DNA of 64,000 nucleotides from Spirochaetota bacterium (GTDB lineage: Bacteria; Spirochaetota; Spirochaetia; Treponematales; UBA12059). The translations under genes were made by a program, and so were the position numbers. Positions within the stretch are counted from its first letter, which is position 1. Every line of letters starts with the position of its first letter. Shown piece after piece: positions 15,608 through 24,432 of the stretch. Under the pieces are notes generated by a model. The model saw only the letters and a program-made list of their open reading frames with translations. It had not been told where the DNA came from and searched no databases. Location: contig JAPLSN010000015.1 in assembly GCA_026398615.1 (NCBI GenBank), positions 1 to 64,000 of the forward strand, written 5' to 3'.

Positions 15608-17641
15608 TCAGCCGCGCTTGCGTTCGAAGTGGCTGAACTCCATGTTGAAGGATGCGCGGCCCTGCGTGACCGAGCGCAGCGCCGTCGTAAAGCCGAACAT
15701 CACGGCCAGCGGTGCTTCCGCGTGGATGCTGTCCACCGCGGCCTTCGAGTCGGTGGCGTTGATGACGCCGCCGCGCTGCGACAGCAGGCTGATCGCCTCT
15801 CCGAGGAAATCCTTCGGGGTCAGGACTTCGACCTTCATGACCGGTTCGAGCATCACGGGCGACGCCTTGCGGCAGGCCTCGTCGAAGCCGATCGCGGCGG
15901 CTGCCTCGAAGGCGAAAGTCGTCGCGGTGAGCTCGTCGTACCTGATGCCGACGAGTTCCGCCTTCACGTCCACGCAGGGATATCCGAACCGGATCCCGCT
16001 CGAGAACTGGTTGGTCACAGAGCGCTCGATCGCGTCCCATATCTCGTCCGGAACGGCGTGGTCGCGCACCGACTTTCCGTAATGGTTGCCCGAGCCCCGC
16101 GGCATGGGCGAGACGCGGATGCGCACCGTCGCCGCGACTTCCTTGTTTCCCATCGCCTTGTGGAAGGTTTCCTCGTGCTCGACGGTCGCGGTCACCGATT
16201 CGCGGTAGGTAACCTGCGGGGTTCCGACGCGGGCGTCGACCTTGAATTCCTTGATGATGCGCGTGACGAGCACGTCGAGGTGCAGTTCGCCCATGCCCGA
16301 GATGACGAGCTGGCCCGTCTCCTCGTTGTCCTTCTGGATGAAAGTCGGGTCTTCCCGCATGAGGACTTCGATGGTCTCCTTGAGCTTGTCGCGGTCTGAA
16401 AGCGTCCTGGGCTCGATCGCGACGGAGATCACCGGCTCCGGGAACTGCATGCGCTCGAGGAGGAGGGCATGCCCCTCGCTGCCGAGCGTGTCGCCGGTCT
16501 GCGCGGTCTTCATGCCGACGATCACCGCGATGTCACCCGCGCGGACCTCGTCGAGCGCCTCGCTCTTGTTGGCGTGCATCCGCAAGAGGCGCGTTATGCG
16601 TTCCCGTTTTTTCCTGTTGATGTTGAAGACGGTGCTGGAATTCCTGAGGCTGCCGGAGTACATCCGGACGAAGCAGAGGGGTCCCGCCTCGCGGTCGTAC
16701 TGGATCTTGAAGACGAGCCCCAGGGGCGCGGACGCGCCGGGGTCGCAGGGCACCTCGACGTGTTCTTCCTTCTTGGGATTGAACGCATGCGCTGGCGGAA
16801 CCTCGTCCGGCGAGGGAAGGTAGTCGACGATCCCGTCGAGGAGGGCCTGCACCCCTACGTTTCGCCTGCTCGCGCCGCAGAAGACCGGCACGATGGAACG
16901 GGCGAGCGTGGCATCGCGGAGCGCTTTCCTGATGAGGGATGCGGGAACGTCCTCCCCGCCGATGAAAAGTTCGGTGATCTCGTCGTTGCCGGATGCAGCC
17001 GCGTCGACGAGGCGCTCGCGCCATGCCCTGGCTTCGGCTTCCCGCTCGAGGGCCACGGGGGATCGGTGCATCGTCTGGCCGTCGTCGGACTGGTCCCAGC
17101 GCACTTCCTCCATCGCGACGAGATCGATGACTCCCTCGAACCCGCTTTCCTTGCCGATGGGAAGGAACACGGGCAGCGGGTTGGCCCCGAGCTTCGCCCT
17201 CATTTCCTCGAGCACGCCGTGGAAATCCGCGCCGAGGCGGTCCATCTTGTTCACGTAGGCGATGCGCGGGACCCTGTAGCGATCGGCCTGGTGCCAGACG
17301 GTTTCGGACTGGGGCTCAACGCCGCCGACGGCGCAGAATACGCCGACCGCGCCGTCCAGGACGCGCAGTGCCCGTTCGACCTCCGCGGTGAAGTCGACAT
17401 GGCCGGGCGTGTCGATGATGTTGATCTGATGATCGCGCCAGAACGTCGTGGTCGCGGCGCTCGTGATGGTTATTCCGCGCGCCTGCTCCTGCTCCATCCA
17501 GTCCATGACGGCCTCGCCGTCGTCGACTTCGCCTAGGCGATAGGTTTTACCCGAATAGAAGAGCATCCGTTCGGTGGTGGTGGTCTTCCCGGCGTCGATA
17601 TGCGCCATGATGCCGATATTTCGCATTTTATCGAGATCCAT
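15608..17641 (-). CDS. Elongation factor G-type translational GTPase
   Basis: A 677-residue EF-G, which moves tRNA-mRNA through the ribosome or helps recycle it. G1 is [15 protein letters not shown], the switch region includes [15 protein letters not shown]3 is DTPGHVDF and G4 is [10 protein letters not shown]. Domains II-V follow ([39 protein letters not shown]). The sequence [20 protein letters not shown] resembles the spirochaete EF-G group (spdEFG), of which these bacteria often have two specialised copies. It is not beside rpsL/rpsG/tuf, so it may be the second, non-str-operon copy. Confidence 0.88.
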   Translation of the reverse strand: MDLDKMRNIGIMAHIDAGKTTTTERMLFYSGKTYRLGEVDDGEAVMDWMEQEQARGITITSAATTTFWRDHQINIIDTPGHVDFTAEVERALRVLDGAVGVFCAVGGVEPQSETVWHQADRYRVPRIAYVNKMDRLGADFHGVLEEMRAKLGANPLPVFLPIGKESGFEGVIDLVAMEEVRWDQSDDGQTMHRSPVALEREAEARAWRERLVDAAASGNDEITELFIGGEDVPASLIRKALRDATLARSIVPVFCGASRRNVGVQALLDGIVDYLPSPDEVPPAHAFNPKKEEHVEVPCDPGASAPLGLVFKIQYDREAGPLCFVRMYSGSLRNSSTVFNINRKKRERITRLLRMHANKSEALDEVRAGDIAVIVGMKTAQTGDTLGSEGHALLLERMQFPEPVISVAIEPRTLSDRDKLKETIEVLMREDPTFIQKDNEETGQLVISGMGELHLDVLVTRIIKEFKVDARVGTPQVTYRESVTATVEHEETFHKAMGNKEVAATVRIRVSPMPRGSGNHYGKSVRDHAVPDEIWDAIERSVTNQFSSGIRFGYPCVDVKAELVGIRYDELTATTFAFEAAAAIGFDEACRKASPVMLEPVMKVEVLTPKDFLGEAISLLSQRGGVINATDSKAAVDSIHAEAPLAVMFGFTTALRSVTQGRASFNMEFSHFERKRG

Positions 17642-17971
17642 GGGAATGGCTCCGAATATGGAAAAGCTTTCGCGATTGGAAATGATCCTTCGCGCCGGGG
17701 GGCACTGGCCATGGGTTACGGCAAGCCGGCCGTACCGGCGTCCGGGTTCGATCCATGATACAGGAACTCGCGGCCTTGCGCAATGACGGCAGCAGCTCCC
17801 GACGACGAGACGGAACGGCGACGCGAAGCCCTGTACGCGAAGTTTCTCGCGTTTTCCCCGGGTTGCACGGCTTCCGAAGCAGTATCATTGAAACTATGCC
17901 GTTTTCGGGACCCTGCGGACGGAAGGACCTTCCGCCGTCGCCAGGGCCGGAGACATCGAGGAGGAGAAGGT
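17642..17971. other. Intergenic region between divergent genes
   Basis: This 330-bp stretch separates the EF-G start from the gene at 17972. A frame in line with the downstream gene is open from 17783, but its translation is low-complexity and the ribosome binding site lies at 17961-17969. I see no RNA gene or repeat. Confidence 0.4.
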
Positions 17972-18415
17972 ATGGGCGAGATCAACATGAGCATGAGCCG
18001 AAAGAGCTTCAGGGAGTTGGTGAAACATGTCGTCATCGGCAACTGGGTGCTCACGGCCTTCAAGTCCGAAGAGGATTCCGACGAGGACGAGGAACTCATG
18101 AGTCTCGTCCTGGACTGCGCGCGCACGAACGACGCGCTCGACGGAGTGGAATACGACAACGACGAGAACCGGTTGTACCTCGACGCGGAGACCCAGGCCG
18201 AGTTCCTCGAGCACATGGAAGCATACGATGACGGTACCTTCTGGGACGAGCTGACGGAAGAGCTGGCCAAGCGCGATCTCAGGAAGAAATACGGCGAGGA
18301 AGCCATCACCGCGATGTCCGAGGACGAGGCCAGGGAAAAGTTGGGCGAGGAGCGGGCTCGGTACGAGGAGGAATTCGAAAAGTACGGGGTCGAGCGGATG
18401 GAGATCAGGAGCTGA
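17972..18415 (+). CDS. Conserved hypothetical acidic protein
   Basis: A 147-residue, strongly acidic, cytoplasmic protein with no signal peptide. The N-terminal segment SFRELVKHVVIGNWVLTAFK is followed by an Asp/Glu-rich linker, and the C-terminal half is charged and helical (DELTEELAKRDLRKKYGEEA). I do not recognise a family. The ATG at 17972 follows GAGGAGAAGG at ideal spacing, which decides against the longer frame from 17783. It is convergent with rlmE, 22 bp apart. Confidence 0.65.
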   Translation: MGEINMSMSRKSFRELVKHVVIGNWVLTAFKSEEDSDEDEELMSLVLDCARTNDALDGVEYDNDENRLYLDAETQAEFLEHMEAYDDGTFWDELTEELAKRDLRKKYGEEAITAMSEDEAREKLGEERARYEEEFEKYGVERMEIRS

Positions 18416-18437
18416 CCGGCCCCTTCATGCGGAGCCT

Positions 18438-19034
18438 TCATGCGCCGCGGTACCCGAGGCCTACCAGGTAGGTTTCGAAGCTCTCCGGACGGCAGGTCTT
18501 GGGCTTGAAGCCCCGGGCTTCGCGGAAGCGGGAACGGAGGCGGTCCAGCAACTCCCGCTCGCCGCCGCCGACAAAGAGCTTCGCGATGAACGCGCCCCCC
18601 GGCGACAGCAGCTCGTCCGCGTAATCGGCGACGGCCTCGACGATGGCTTCCGAGCGGCAGGTGTCGAGGGTGCGGTTGCCGGAAGTGGCCGGCGCCGCAT
18701 CGCTCATGATGATGTCGTAGGGTCCCTTCCCGCGCAACGCAGCGCGGATATCCGGCGAATGGAGATCGCCCTGCACGAAGAAAAAATTCGGGAAGGGCGG
18801 CTGCATCCGGAGCGGCGAAAGGTCGACGGCCGCGAGGAACCCCCCGCCCTTGAGCTTCCTGAGGGTCCAGAGGCTCCACGAACCCGGGGCCGCGCCGATG
18901 TCGAGAACGCGGACGCCCGGTCTGAAGATGCGGAATTTCCCGTCGATCTCCATGAGCTTGTAGACGGATCTGGCCGGGTAGCCCTCGCTTCTCGCCTTTT
19001 TCGACCAGTAATCCGGTTTTTCGTAGCCCGACAT
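18438..19034 (-). CDS. rlmE: 23S rRNA 2'-O-methyltransferase, RlmE/FtsJ family
   Basis: A 198-residue FtsJ-type methyltransferase that modifies U2552 in the A-loop of 23S rRNA, using SAM. The SAM motif is VLDIGAAPGSWS. The K-D-K-E catalytic tetrad is represented by the Lys of PARSVYKLMEID, the Asp of MSDAAPATSGN, the Lys of FIAKLFVGG and the Glu of PESFETYLVG. The start MSGYEKPDYW at 19034 was preferred to an upstream in-frame codon because GGAGGG precedes it and family length fits. It stands alone; the next minus-strand gene upstream is the response regulator at 19145. Confidence 0.9.
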   Translation of the reverse strand: MSGYEKPDYWSKKARSEGYPARSVYKLMEIDGKFRIFRPGVRVLDIGAAPGSWSLWTLRKLKGGGFLAAVDLSPLRMQPPFPNFFFVQGDLHSPDIRAALRGKGPYDIIMSDAAPATSGNRTLDTCRSEAIVEAVADYADELLSPGGAFIAKLFVGGGERELLDRLRSRFREARGFKPKTCRPESFETYLVGLGYRGA

Positions 19035-19144
19035 GGACCCTCCCGCCTCTTCCGGGGGGCAGTATACGCGAAACGAGCCTGCGCTTGAAGCGCGACGCGC
19101 GTCGTGCGCGGGACCGCCGCCCGGGAGATCAGGCTGGCGCCCCC

Positions 19145-19831
19145 TCAATGGCCGCGGAAGCGGTATCCCATCCCCCAGACCGTCTCGACGATGTGCGGAT
19201 CGGACGGATCGTCCTCGATCTTTTCGCGGAGCCTGCGGATATGGACGGTGATGGTGGACTCGTCGCCGTAGTAGTCCCCGCCGCGAACCTTGGAGAATAT
19301 TTCATCGCGCGAATAGACGCGCCCGGGGGCGGAGGCAAGGAGTTCGAGGATCGCGTACTCGGTGGCCGTGAGGGCTATCGGTTCGCCGTCCCGCGTGGCC
19401 ACGCGCCGTCCCGGATCCACGCAGATCCGGCCGGCTATCGTCGTTCCGGGCGACGCGGGGCCGGAGAGCCTGACGTAGCGCTGGTGGTGCGCCCTGATCC
19501 GGGCGACCAGCTCGGCGGGGCTGAACGGCTTCTGCACGTAGTCGTCGATGCCGAAGCCGAGGGCCCGAACCTTGTCGCCGTCCGCGGTGCGCGCCGATAC
19601 CACTATCACCGGGCGTTCGATCGATTCCCGTACCCGGCGGCAGATTTCGAAGCCGTCCGTCCCCGGCAGCATCAGGTCGACGACGAGCACGTCCCACTCC
19701 CCCGCGAGGGCGAGTTCGAGCCCGCGCGTGCCGTCGACTTCGATCGTCGCGTCGAAGCCGGCCAGGGCCAGGTAATCGCGTTCCAGTTCCGCGATCTGCA
19801 GGTCGTCTTCGATGATGAGCACGCGGTTCAT
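19145..19831 (-). CDS. OmpR-family response regulator
   Basis: A 228-residue response regulator. The receiver domain has DD at residues 9-10, the phosphoacceptor Asp in VVDLMLPGTDGF, Ser in IVVSART and Lys in YVQKPFSP. The C-terminal winged helix (LTATEYAILELLASAPGRVY, TVHIRRLREKIEDDP, TVWGMGYRFRGH) binds DNA. It overlaps the sensor kinase start by four bases and closes a six-gene minus-strand operon with an ABC export system, which it probably regulates. Confidence 0.93.
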   Translation of the reverse strand: MNRVLIIEDDLQIAELERDYLALAGFDATIEVDGTRGLELALAGEWDVLVVDLMLPGTDGFEICRRVRESIERPVIVVSARTADGDKVRALGFGIDDYVQKPFSPAELVARIRAHHQRYVRLSGPASPGTTIAGRICVDPGRRVATRDGEPIALTATEYAILELLASAPGRVYSRDEIFSKVRGGDYYGDESTITVHIRRLREKIEDDPSDPHIVETVWGMGYRFRGH

Positions 19832-21342
19832 GACGATCCCCCTTCAGGAGACAGGGCTTGGGCGGCGGGCGCGAGGGGAAGCCTGAACGAGACAAGGGCG
19901 CCGCCCCCCGCAGCCTGTCCGAGCGCGATCGACCCGCCCGAGGATTCCGCGATCTCCCTGGCGATGGCAAGGCCGAGACCCCCGAAGCCGCCGCCGCGGG
20001 CCGGATCCCCGCGGTAGAAGCGGTCGGTCGCCAAGCGGAGTTCCTCGTCGCTGAAACCGCGGCCGTCGTCCCCGATGTCGATTTTCGCGAAACCGTCGTC
20101 GATCGACAGGGAAATGTACACGGTCACCGGGCGCCGCCCCGAATGGTGGATGGCATTCTGCACGACGTTCTCGATGGCGCGGCGGAGGGTCAGCGGGTCG
20201 GCGATGACCGTGACCGGCGGCCCGTCGCGGCCCTCCATGTCGATCGCAAGTACGTCCGTGTCGCGCGACAGGCGCATCTCTTCCGTGCCTGCGGACAGGA
20301 AGGCCCGGAGATCGAGGGTAATGGCGGACCGGGATGCTTCGCGGCTTTCCAGCGTGGACAGGAGGAATATCTCGTCGATCATCCGCTCGAGCTGGCCTGC
20401 CCTGTCCCTGAGCACGTCGATGTAGCGTGCCCGTTTTTCCGGCGTGTCGGCCACCCCGTCCGCCAGCCCGTCGGCATAGCCCTTGATCGCCGCCACGGGC
20501 GTGCGGAGGTCGTGGGAGAGGTTGGCTATGAGCTCCCTCCGCCCTCGTTCCATGGTGCGTTCCCGTTCGCGGATGGCCGCGAGGCTGGCGCGCATGGAAT
20601 CGAAGGCAGTGAAGACGGGTTCGAGCTCGCGGACCCCCGGAGAAGCCACGGGCAGTCCGAATTCCCCGGATCCGACGGCGTCGGCGGCTCTTTCGAGGAC
20701 GCGCAGGGGGCGCGTGACACGAAGGAGGAAGAAGACGCCCAGGCTACCGTTGAGCGCCACGAGTCCCGCGATGACGAGGATGGACACCTGTCTGGAGAAC
20801 GGGGGCGCCGGGGGCCTCGGATGCCTGGATGCCATGATCAGGAAAAGGGACGCGCGCTCGCCCGACGCGGTCAGGAAATCGGTATGGCTCAGGATGTTGT
20901 GGCGCCCGCGGTCGGGGTCGGGGGGCGGTTGGCTCGGATCGGCCAACGCGCCGAACGGCGGGAGGGCGTCGAGCCTGCGCATGTCCACGGAGCCGAACAC
21001 GCGGACGGGGCCGGAACCAACGCGCAGGGCGGCGGCGAGGCTTTCCGATCCCGCGACGAGCGACTCGATGAAAGCCGGATCGGCGAGCTGCCCGGGGGAT
21101 TCCATGAGCGCGAGGTTGATCTTCCGCTCGGCCACCTGGACGTCCCGCGAGAGCCGGGCGACGGACGAGGGCGGCTTGAGCACCTGCGTCAGGACGTTCG
21201 TCTCGCCGCGGTAATAACCCGAGATGGCTGATTCGAATGCCGCGAAGAGCAGGATCGGCGCGAGGGTGAGGAGCAGGGTGGACGCGGCGGCCGATCCGAT
21301 CATGGACCGCGAGCGGCGATGCGCGGGAGGATGCGCTTTCAT
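19828..21342 (-). CDS. Sensor histidine kinase
   Basis: A 504-residue membrane kinase. One helix near residues 12-35 and a second around 195-215 (ILVIAGLVALNGSLGVFFLL) flank a periplasmic sensor domain. A HAMP-like region and the dimerisation helix LIANLSHDLRTPVAAIKGYA follow, with the phosphorylated His in SHDLRTP. The ATP-binding domain shows N (VVQNAIHHSG), G1 (IGDDGRGFSDEE) and G2 (GFGGLGLAIAREIAESSGGS). It overlaps the response regulator and the permease genes by four bases each, so the pair is translated with the exporter. BaeS/CpxA-like envelope or drug sensing is plausible; the ligand is unknown. Confidence 0.92.
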   Translation of the reverse strand: MKAHPPAHRRSRSMIGSAAASTLLLTLAPILLFAAFESAISGYYRGETNVLTQVLKPPSSVARLSRDVQVAERKINLALMESPGQLADPAFIESLVAGSESLAAALRVGSGPVRVFGSVDMRRLDALPPFGALADPSQPPPDPDRGRHNILSHTDFLTASGERASLFLIMASRHPRPPAPPFSRQVSILVIAGLVALNGSLGVFFLLRVTRPLRVLERAADAVGSGEFGLPVASPGVRELEPVFTAFDSMRASLAAIRERERTMERGRRELIANLSHDLRTPVAAIKGYADGLADGVADTPEKRARYIDVLRDRAGQLERMIDEIFLLSTLESREASRSAITLDLRAFLSAGTEEMRLSRDTDVLAIDMEGRDGPPVTVIADPLTLRRAIENVVQNAIHHSGRRPVTVYISLSIDDGFAKIDIGDDGRGFSDEELRLATDRFYRGDPARGGGFGGLGLAIAREIAESSGGSIALGQAAGGGALVSFRLPLAPAAQALSPEGGSS

Positions 21343-22529
21343 TCGTAGGCCAATGCGATCACCGGGTCGAGCCGGGCCGCCCGCGACGCGGGATAGAGGC
21401 CGAAGAAGACGCCGGTCGCCGCCGCGACGCCGAGGGCGAGGGTGATCGCTCCAAGCGATACCGCGAAGCCCCAGCCGAGCGCCAGCGTGACGATGCGGCT
21501 CACGCCGAGCCCCAGGCCGACCCCGAGGGCGCCGCCGGTGGCGGTCAATGCGACCGCTTCGACGAGGAACTGCGAGCGGATCGCTGCGGGCGTGGCGCCG
21601 AGGGCCTTGCGCACGCCGATCTCCTTCGTGCGCTCGGTCACCGAGACGAGCATGATGTTCATGATGCCGATCCCGCCGACGAGGAGGCTGACCGCGGCGA
21701 TCCCGGTGAGGAAGGCGGACAGGGTCTCGGTGACGCCTGACATGGTGTCGGCGATGGTGGAAGGACTCATGACGCGCACGGCGGTCGAGCTGCCGGTGCG
21801 CGCCGTGAAGAAGGTTTCGACCCGCTTCGCGGTCTCGACGACGTCGCGTGAAGCATCGGCGTAAAGCACGAAGCTGCCGACCCTCGTCGACCGCGCGATG
21901 CGGGCCAGGTAGGTGGTTCGCGGCACGAAGAGGGTGGAGTCGAAGCTCACGCCCATGGACGAGCTTCTCTGGGTGAGGATGCCGACGACGCGCAAGATCT
22001 GGGGAGCCTCGCCGAGGAGCCTGATCGTGGAGCCCAGGGCGTCGCCGTCGGGGAAGAGCGACGTCGCCAGCTCGCTGCCCAGCACCGCGACGGGCGACCT
22101 GTCGCTCATGTCGGCCGCGGAAATGAAGCGGCCTTCCGTCATCGAAAGCGAAAAGATGTCCGTGAACGCGGGCGACGCGGTGGCGACGCTGTCGGATGCG
22201 TCGTTCTGACCGGCGCGCATCTGGAATGAGCGCTGGTCGTACGCCAGCGCGTCGCGTATCCCGTCAATCTCCCGGAGCTCACCCGTCAGATCGTCCTTGA
22301 AGAGCCTCTCCACCTCCGCGCCGGAATGGCGGCCTGCTGTCACGAAGATGGTCTGCAGGCCGGCCTGCGCGATCCGGTTCTTGATGTTCGCCGACGCGCT
22401 CTGGCCGAGGGCGGTGATCGCGACGACGCTCGCGACGCCGATGACGATGCCGGTGATGGACAGGAGCGTCCTGAGCTTGTTGCCGCCGAAACTCTGGGCG
22501 GCGCTCCTCATGTTCTCGAGCAGCATCAT
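21339..22529 (-). CDS. MacB-type ABC transporter permease
   Basis: A 396-residue permease of the MacB/FtsX type. An N-terminal helix (KLRTLLSITGIVIGVASVVA) precedes a large periplasmic core domain, and three C-terminal helices form the FtsX domain (TGIAAVSLLVGGIGIMNIML, then SVTERTKEIGVRKALGA, the coupling helix). It works with the ATPase encoded immediately upstream and the fusion and TolC-like proteins as a mechanotransmission exporter for a drug, toxin or lipoprotein. Four-base overlaps on both sides show tight coupling. Confidence 0.92.
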   Translation of the reverse strand: MMLLENMRSAAQSFGGNKLRTLLSITGIVIGVASVVAITALGQSASANIKNRIAQAGLQTIFVTAGRHSGAEVERLFKDDLTGELREIDGIRDALAYDQRSFQMRAGQNDASDSVATASPAFTDIFSLSMTEGRFISAADMSDRSPVAVLGSELATSLFPDGDALGSTIRLLGEAPQILRVVGILTQRSSSMGVSFDSTLFVPRTTYLARIARSTRVGSFVLYADASRDVVETAKRVETFFTARTGSSTAVRVMSPSTIADTMSGVTETLSAFLTGIAAVSLLVGGIGIMNIMLVSVTERTKEIGVRKALGATPAAIRSQFLVEAVALTATGGALGVGLGLGVSRIVTLALGWGFAVSLGAITLALGVAAATGVFFGLYPASRAARLDPVIALAYE

Positions 22530-23245
22530 GCCGCGCCCTCCAGGAGCCCGTCCTTGAGCCGTACGGCGCGGTGGCAGGAAGCCGCCACGTCGGGATCGTG
22601 GGTGACGAGGATCACCGTCGTCCCTCTCGCGTTGATCACCTTGACTGAATCCAGTATGGCCTGCCCGGTCAGGCTGTCCAGAGCCCCGGTGGGTTCGTCG
22701 GCGAGGAGGATGGCGGGATCGTTGGCCAGGGCGCGTGCGATGGCCGCACGTTGACGCTGCCCGCCCGAGAGCTGGTTGGGGTTGTGCGAGAGACGGTCGC
22801 CAAGCCCGACCGATTCGAGAAGCTCCTTGGCGCGAGCGCGCCTGGCCTTGAGCGGAACACCCGCATACATGAGCGGCAGAGCGACGTTCTCGAGGATGGT
22901 CAGCCGTGGAAGCAGGTTGAAGCTCTGGAAGACGAACCCGATCCTCCTGTTCCGTATGCTGGCGAGGCGGACTTCCCCGAGGCGGCTCACGTCCTCGCCG
23001 TCGATCTCCAATATGCCGGCGGTCGGCGAGTCGAGGCAGCCCACGATGTGCATGAGCGTGGATTTTCCGGAACCCGACGGACCCATGATCGCGATCATCT
23101 CTCCGCGGTGGATGTCCAGGTCTATCCCCCTGAGGGCATGGACTTCCTCGTCACCTACCTTGTAGATGCGTTCCAGGCCGCGCACCCGCACGAGGATGCC
23201 GTCATCCTTCACTACGCCGGTTCCGACTGCGATGCCGCCGCTCAC
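22526..23245 (-). CDS. MacB/LolD-type ABC transporter ATPase
   Basis: A 239-residue ATPase with Walker A GPSGSGKSTLMHIVG, Q-loop FVFQSFNLLPRLT, signature LSGGQRQRAAIARAL, Walker B ILLADEPTGALDS and the switch His of ILVTHDPDVA. The family couples ATP hydrolysis to MacB- or LolCE-like permeases. The GTG start at 23245 overlaps the fusion-protein stop by four bases. A longer open frame to 23458 lies wholly within the fusion-protein gene and is not likely to be translated. ATPase and permease domains are separate here, whereas they are fused in E. coli MacB. Confidence 0.93.
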   Translation of the reverse strand: MSGGIAVGTGVVKDDGILVRVRGLERIYKVGDEEVHALRGIDLDIHRGEMIAIMGPSGSGKSTLMHIVGCLDSPTAGILEIDGEDVSRLGEVRLASIRNRRIGFVFQSFNLLPRLTILENVALPLMYAGVPLKARRARAKELLESVGLGDRLSHNPNQLSGGQRQRAAIARALANDPAILLADEPTGALDSLTGQAILDSVKVINARGTTVILVTHDPDVAASCHRAVRLKDGLLEGAA

Positions 23246-24432
23246 GGGTTGCCTCCACGGTTCGTTGAACCCGACGGGCCGGACGATCGCTGCGTCCCGC
23301 CCGAATTCTGGCCCTGGTCCTGCCGATCCCTCCCGCCTGGCGGAGGACCGCCCGGACCCATCATCATGAAGGGAAGGCCCGAGTTGCCGGATGATCTGGC
23401 GGCTGCTTTCTGCACGAGGACGGTGTCGCCTTCCGCGAGCCCGGAGACGATCTCCCACGATCCGTCCGCCAGCTTGTTCGCCTCGATTTGCCTCGGCCCG
23501 ATGGAGCCATCGCTTTCCTTGACGATGACCATGGTGCCCCTTGGCGTTTCGGTGACCGCGGCCTTGGGAAGGGTCAGGATCTCACGGGCGGTGGAAGCGA
23601 TGACCTTGGCCGAAAAGCTGTAGGCAGGCAGGAGCTCGGGAGGCGGATTGTCGATGCGGGCTTCGACGTCGAACACCGCGAGACCCTGCGAGGTCACGCG
23701 ACCTTCCGGCGGAATGGAAGAAACCTTCCCTTCGTATTCCTTCCCCGGCAGGGCATCGACTTCGAACAGCGCCTTCTGCCCCGTGCGGACGACCGGCAGG
23801 TCGATCTCGTCGATCTCGAGCATGGCGATCAGGTACGACCGGTCGATGATCCTCACGGCGGCGACGGACGCACCCGTCGCATCGCCGACGGAGATAGCCA
23901 CGTCGCTCACGACCCCGGCATAGGGCGCCCGGAGCGCGGCCTTGGCGAGATCGGCCTTGCGGAGATCCAGTTCGAGGGCGATGAGCCCGGCGTCCTTGAT
24001 GTTGCCCGAGATTTCCGCTTTCTGCAGGCGGTTTTCGACATCCGCGACTTTATAGCGCTGGTCCGTATCGTCGAGCCTGGCGAGCACTTCTCCGGTTTTC
24101 ACGTACGCGCCTTCCCTGGCCGCGACGGATGCCACCGTGCCCGATATCGAGAACGCGAGGTCGGCGGAACGGGCGGGCGAAAGGTTCCCCGATGCCTCGA
24201 TAACCCGCTGGTCCGTGGCTTTTTTCACCACTACCTCGTCGAAGTCGGAAGCCTTGAGGCTGGCGTATCGAGCTCTGTCCCCGGTACCCGATGCCGCGCC
24301 GGCGCCATTTTTCGCCGGCGCGGCGAAATGCAGCTTGAACGGCGTGATCCCAGAGACCAGGATGATCGCCGCCGCGACGAGGATCGCGGCCGATGCAAGT
24401 ACGAGTGTTCTCATTTTATGTGTTGTTTTCAC
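23242..24432 (-). CDS. Periplasmic membrane fusion protein (MacA/HlyD type)
   Basis: A 396-residue adaptor linking the inner-membrane ABC exporter to the outer-membrane channel. An N-terminal membrane anchor (LVLASAAILVAAAIILVSG) is followed by a short linker, lipoyl/biotinyl half-motifs (IEASGNLSPARSADLAFSIS, APYAGVVSDVAISVGDATGA), a short coiled hairpin and beta-barrel domains. The GTG at 24432 was preferred because GGAGG lies upstream and it overlaps the TolC-like stop; ATG 24414 is an alternative. The linker contains an exact repeat 12-mer encoding GDRA at residues 51-54. The C-terminal tail is Gly/Pro/Asn-rich. Confidence 0.9.
   Translation of the reverse strand: MKTTHKMRTLVLASAAILVAAAIILVSGITPFKLHFAAPAKNGAGAASGTGDRARYASLKASDFDEVVVKKATDQRVIEASGNLSPARSADLAFSISGTVASVAAREGAYVKTGEVLARLDDTDQRYKVADVENRLQKAEISGNIKDAGLIALELDLRKADLAKAALRAPYAGVVSDVAISVGDATGASVAAVRIIDRSYLIAMLEIDEIDLPVVRTGQKALFEVDALPGKEYEGKVSSIPPEGRVTSQGLAVFDVEARIDNPPPELLPAYSFSAKVIASTAREILTLPKAAVTETPRGTMVIVKESDGSIGPRQIEANKLADGSWEIVSGLAEGDTVLVQKAAARSSGNSGLPFMMMGPGGPPPGGRDRQDQGQNSGGTQRSSGPSGSTNRGGNP
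24271..24282 (-). repeat. GGGGACAGAGCT copy in the fusion-protein gene
   Basis: Exact copy, in frame as Gly-Asp-Arg-Ala in the linker just outside the membrane anchor. The following bases CGA match the flank of the copy at 25921. Confidence 0.9.

Noticed and set aside
14577-16082. A 501-residue plus-strand frame spanning two genes
   Set aside because: It crosses the end of the toroid gene and the antisense of EF-G; Arg/Ala/Pro-rich and not protein-like.
23246-23458. N-terminal extension of the ABC ATPase
   Set aside because: It lies inside the fusion-protein gene and lacks homology; the GTG at 23245 with a four-base overlap fits the family start.
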